Source: Deltaproteobacteria bacterium RIFCSPHIGHO2_12_FULL_43_9 (lineage in GTDB: Bacteria > Bdellovibrionota > O2-12-FULL-43-9). Taken from it: a stretch of 5,762 nucleotides of DNA. The notes beneath the pieces are model-generated. The model ran no database searches. It had not been told where the DNA came from and saw nothing but the letters and a program-made list of their open reading frames with translations. The stretch lies in contig MGRR01000091.1 of the NCBI GenBank assembly GCA_001798265.1, positions 1 through 5,762 on the forward strand, in the 5' to 3' direction. The translations under genes and the position numbers were made by a program. Of the stretch, positions 5,551 through 5,762 are shown one piece after another; positions within the stretch are counted from its first letter, which is position 1; each line of letters begins with the position of its first letter.

Positions 5551-5615
5551 CATTGCGGGAGATTGCGGAGCCTGTCCTGAACGCAGTGAAGGATCGCCTT
5601 CGGCTCCTCGCAATG
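5551..5615. repeat. Degenerate palindromic repeat unit upstream of the reductoisomerase gene
   Basis: CATTGCG (5551-5557) pairs with CGCAATG (5609-5615), and GGAGCC (5567-5572) with GGCTCC (5602-5607), enclosing a degenerate CCTGAACGCAGTGAAGGATC core related to the repeats at 931-1003. It begins 49 bases upstream of the minus-strand start codon at 5502, so any promoter for that gene must lie close to or inside it. Confidence 0.65.
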
Positions 5616-5644
5616 ACGTAATTGTCATCCCTGACGTAATCGTC

Positions 5645-5664
5645 ATCCCCGTGAAAACGGGGAT
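5645..5664. repeat. Short palindromic repeat with GAAA loop
   Basis: ATCCCCGT (5645-5652) pairs perfectly with ACGGGGAT (5657-5664) around GAAA. It is preceded by GTC, giving the usual GTCATCCC start, and is the second module in the composite array. It is linked to its left neighbour by TGACGTAATCGTC (5632-5644). Confidence 0.75.
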
Positions 5665-5670
5665 CTCCCC

Positions 5671-5737
5671 CGTCATCCCGAGCGAAGCGAGGGATCCCTT
5701 ATCGATCGAGATCCTTCGGCTTCGCCTCAGGATGACG
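5671..5737. repeat. Imperfect long inverted repeat (GTCATCC...GGATGAC family)
   Basis: A left arm at 5671-5696 (CGTCATCCCGAGCGAAGC...) faces a right arm at 5710-5737 (...GCCTCAGGATGACG), with mismatches in the middle. It belongs to the same family as the perfect copy at 931-1003 but is more diverged. Translating through it gives spurious peptides such as VIPSEARDP, which should not be annotated as protein. Confidence 0.75.
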
Positions 5738-5743
5738 TAGGTG

Positions 5744-5762
5744 CTCGCAATGACGTAATCGT
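5744..5762. repeat. Start of a further repeat module, cut by the window edge
   Basis: CTCGCAATGACGTAAT (5744-5759) is an exact copy of 5607-5622, and TGACGTAATCGT (5751-5762) exactly repeats 5632-5643. The array therefore continues beyond the window, with the same GTAAT linker between modules. Confidence 0.8.

Noticed and set aside
5513..5740. 75-residue reading frame with VIVIPDVIVIPVKTG-type sequence
   Set aside because: It is a translation of the palindromic repeat array, a well-known source of false gene calls. The frame at 5406-5621 is likewise antisense to the reductoisomerase and runs into the repeats.

Overview
The window looks like a piece of a moderate-GC, Gram-negative-type bacterial chromosome. 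It carries a textbook sigma-54 promoter, exported proteins with Sec signal peptides, a class I ketol-acid reductoisomerase, and many GTCAT...ATGAC palindromic intergenic repeats. The sequence alone does not fix the lineage. No transposase, phage, CRISPR, tRNA or rRNA gene is visible.

Layout. Positions 1-48 hold the end of a palindromic repeat cluster. A strong sigma-70-type promoter (79-107) then drives a small acidic helical protein (162-644). Its reading frame continues past a TAA for 56 more codons (645-815), which would encode a very lysine-rich, histone-H1-like tail. The gene therefore appears split by one in-frame stop. Positions 825-1003 hold three back-to-back hairpins, followed by a terminator-like hairpin (1058-1078).

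The centre is the most distinctive part. A sigma-54 promoter (1186-1201) with a roughly 160-base leader precedes two same-strand genes 61 bases apart. The first encodes an exported cysteine-rich protein with a threonine-rich tail made of three 30-bp tandem repeats (1372-1971). The second encodes an exported 713-residue protein with N-terminal ankyrin-like repeats and a C-terminal HEAT-like helical end (2033-4174). Shared export and a regulated promoter suggest they act together outside the cytoplasm. I recognise neither as a named family, so this pair is the best candidate for an undescribed system. No sigma-54 activator gene lies in the window.

Positions 4175-4502 contain no supported gene. 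A 29-base palindrome (4503-4531) overlaps the end of a convergent, stand-alone ketol-acid reductoisomerase gene on the minus strand (4525-5502). This enzyme keeps the catalytic and metal-binding residues but differs from the family consensus at several flanking motif positions. The window closes with a composite array of palindromic repeats (5551-5762) just upstream of that gene.
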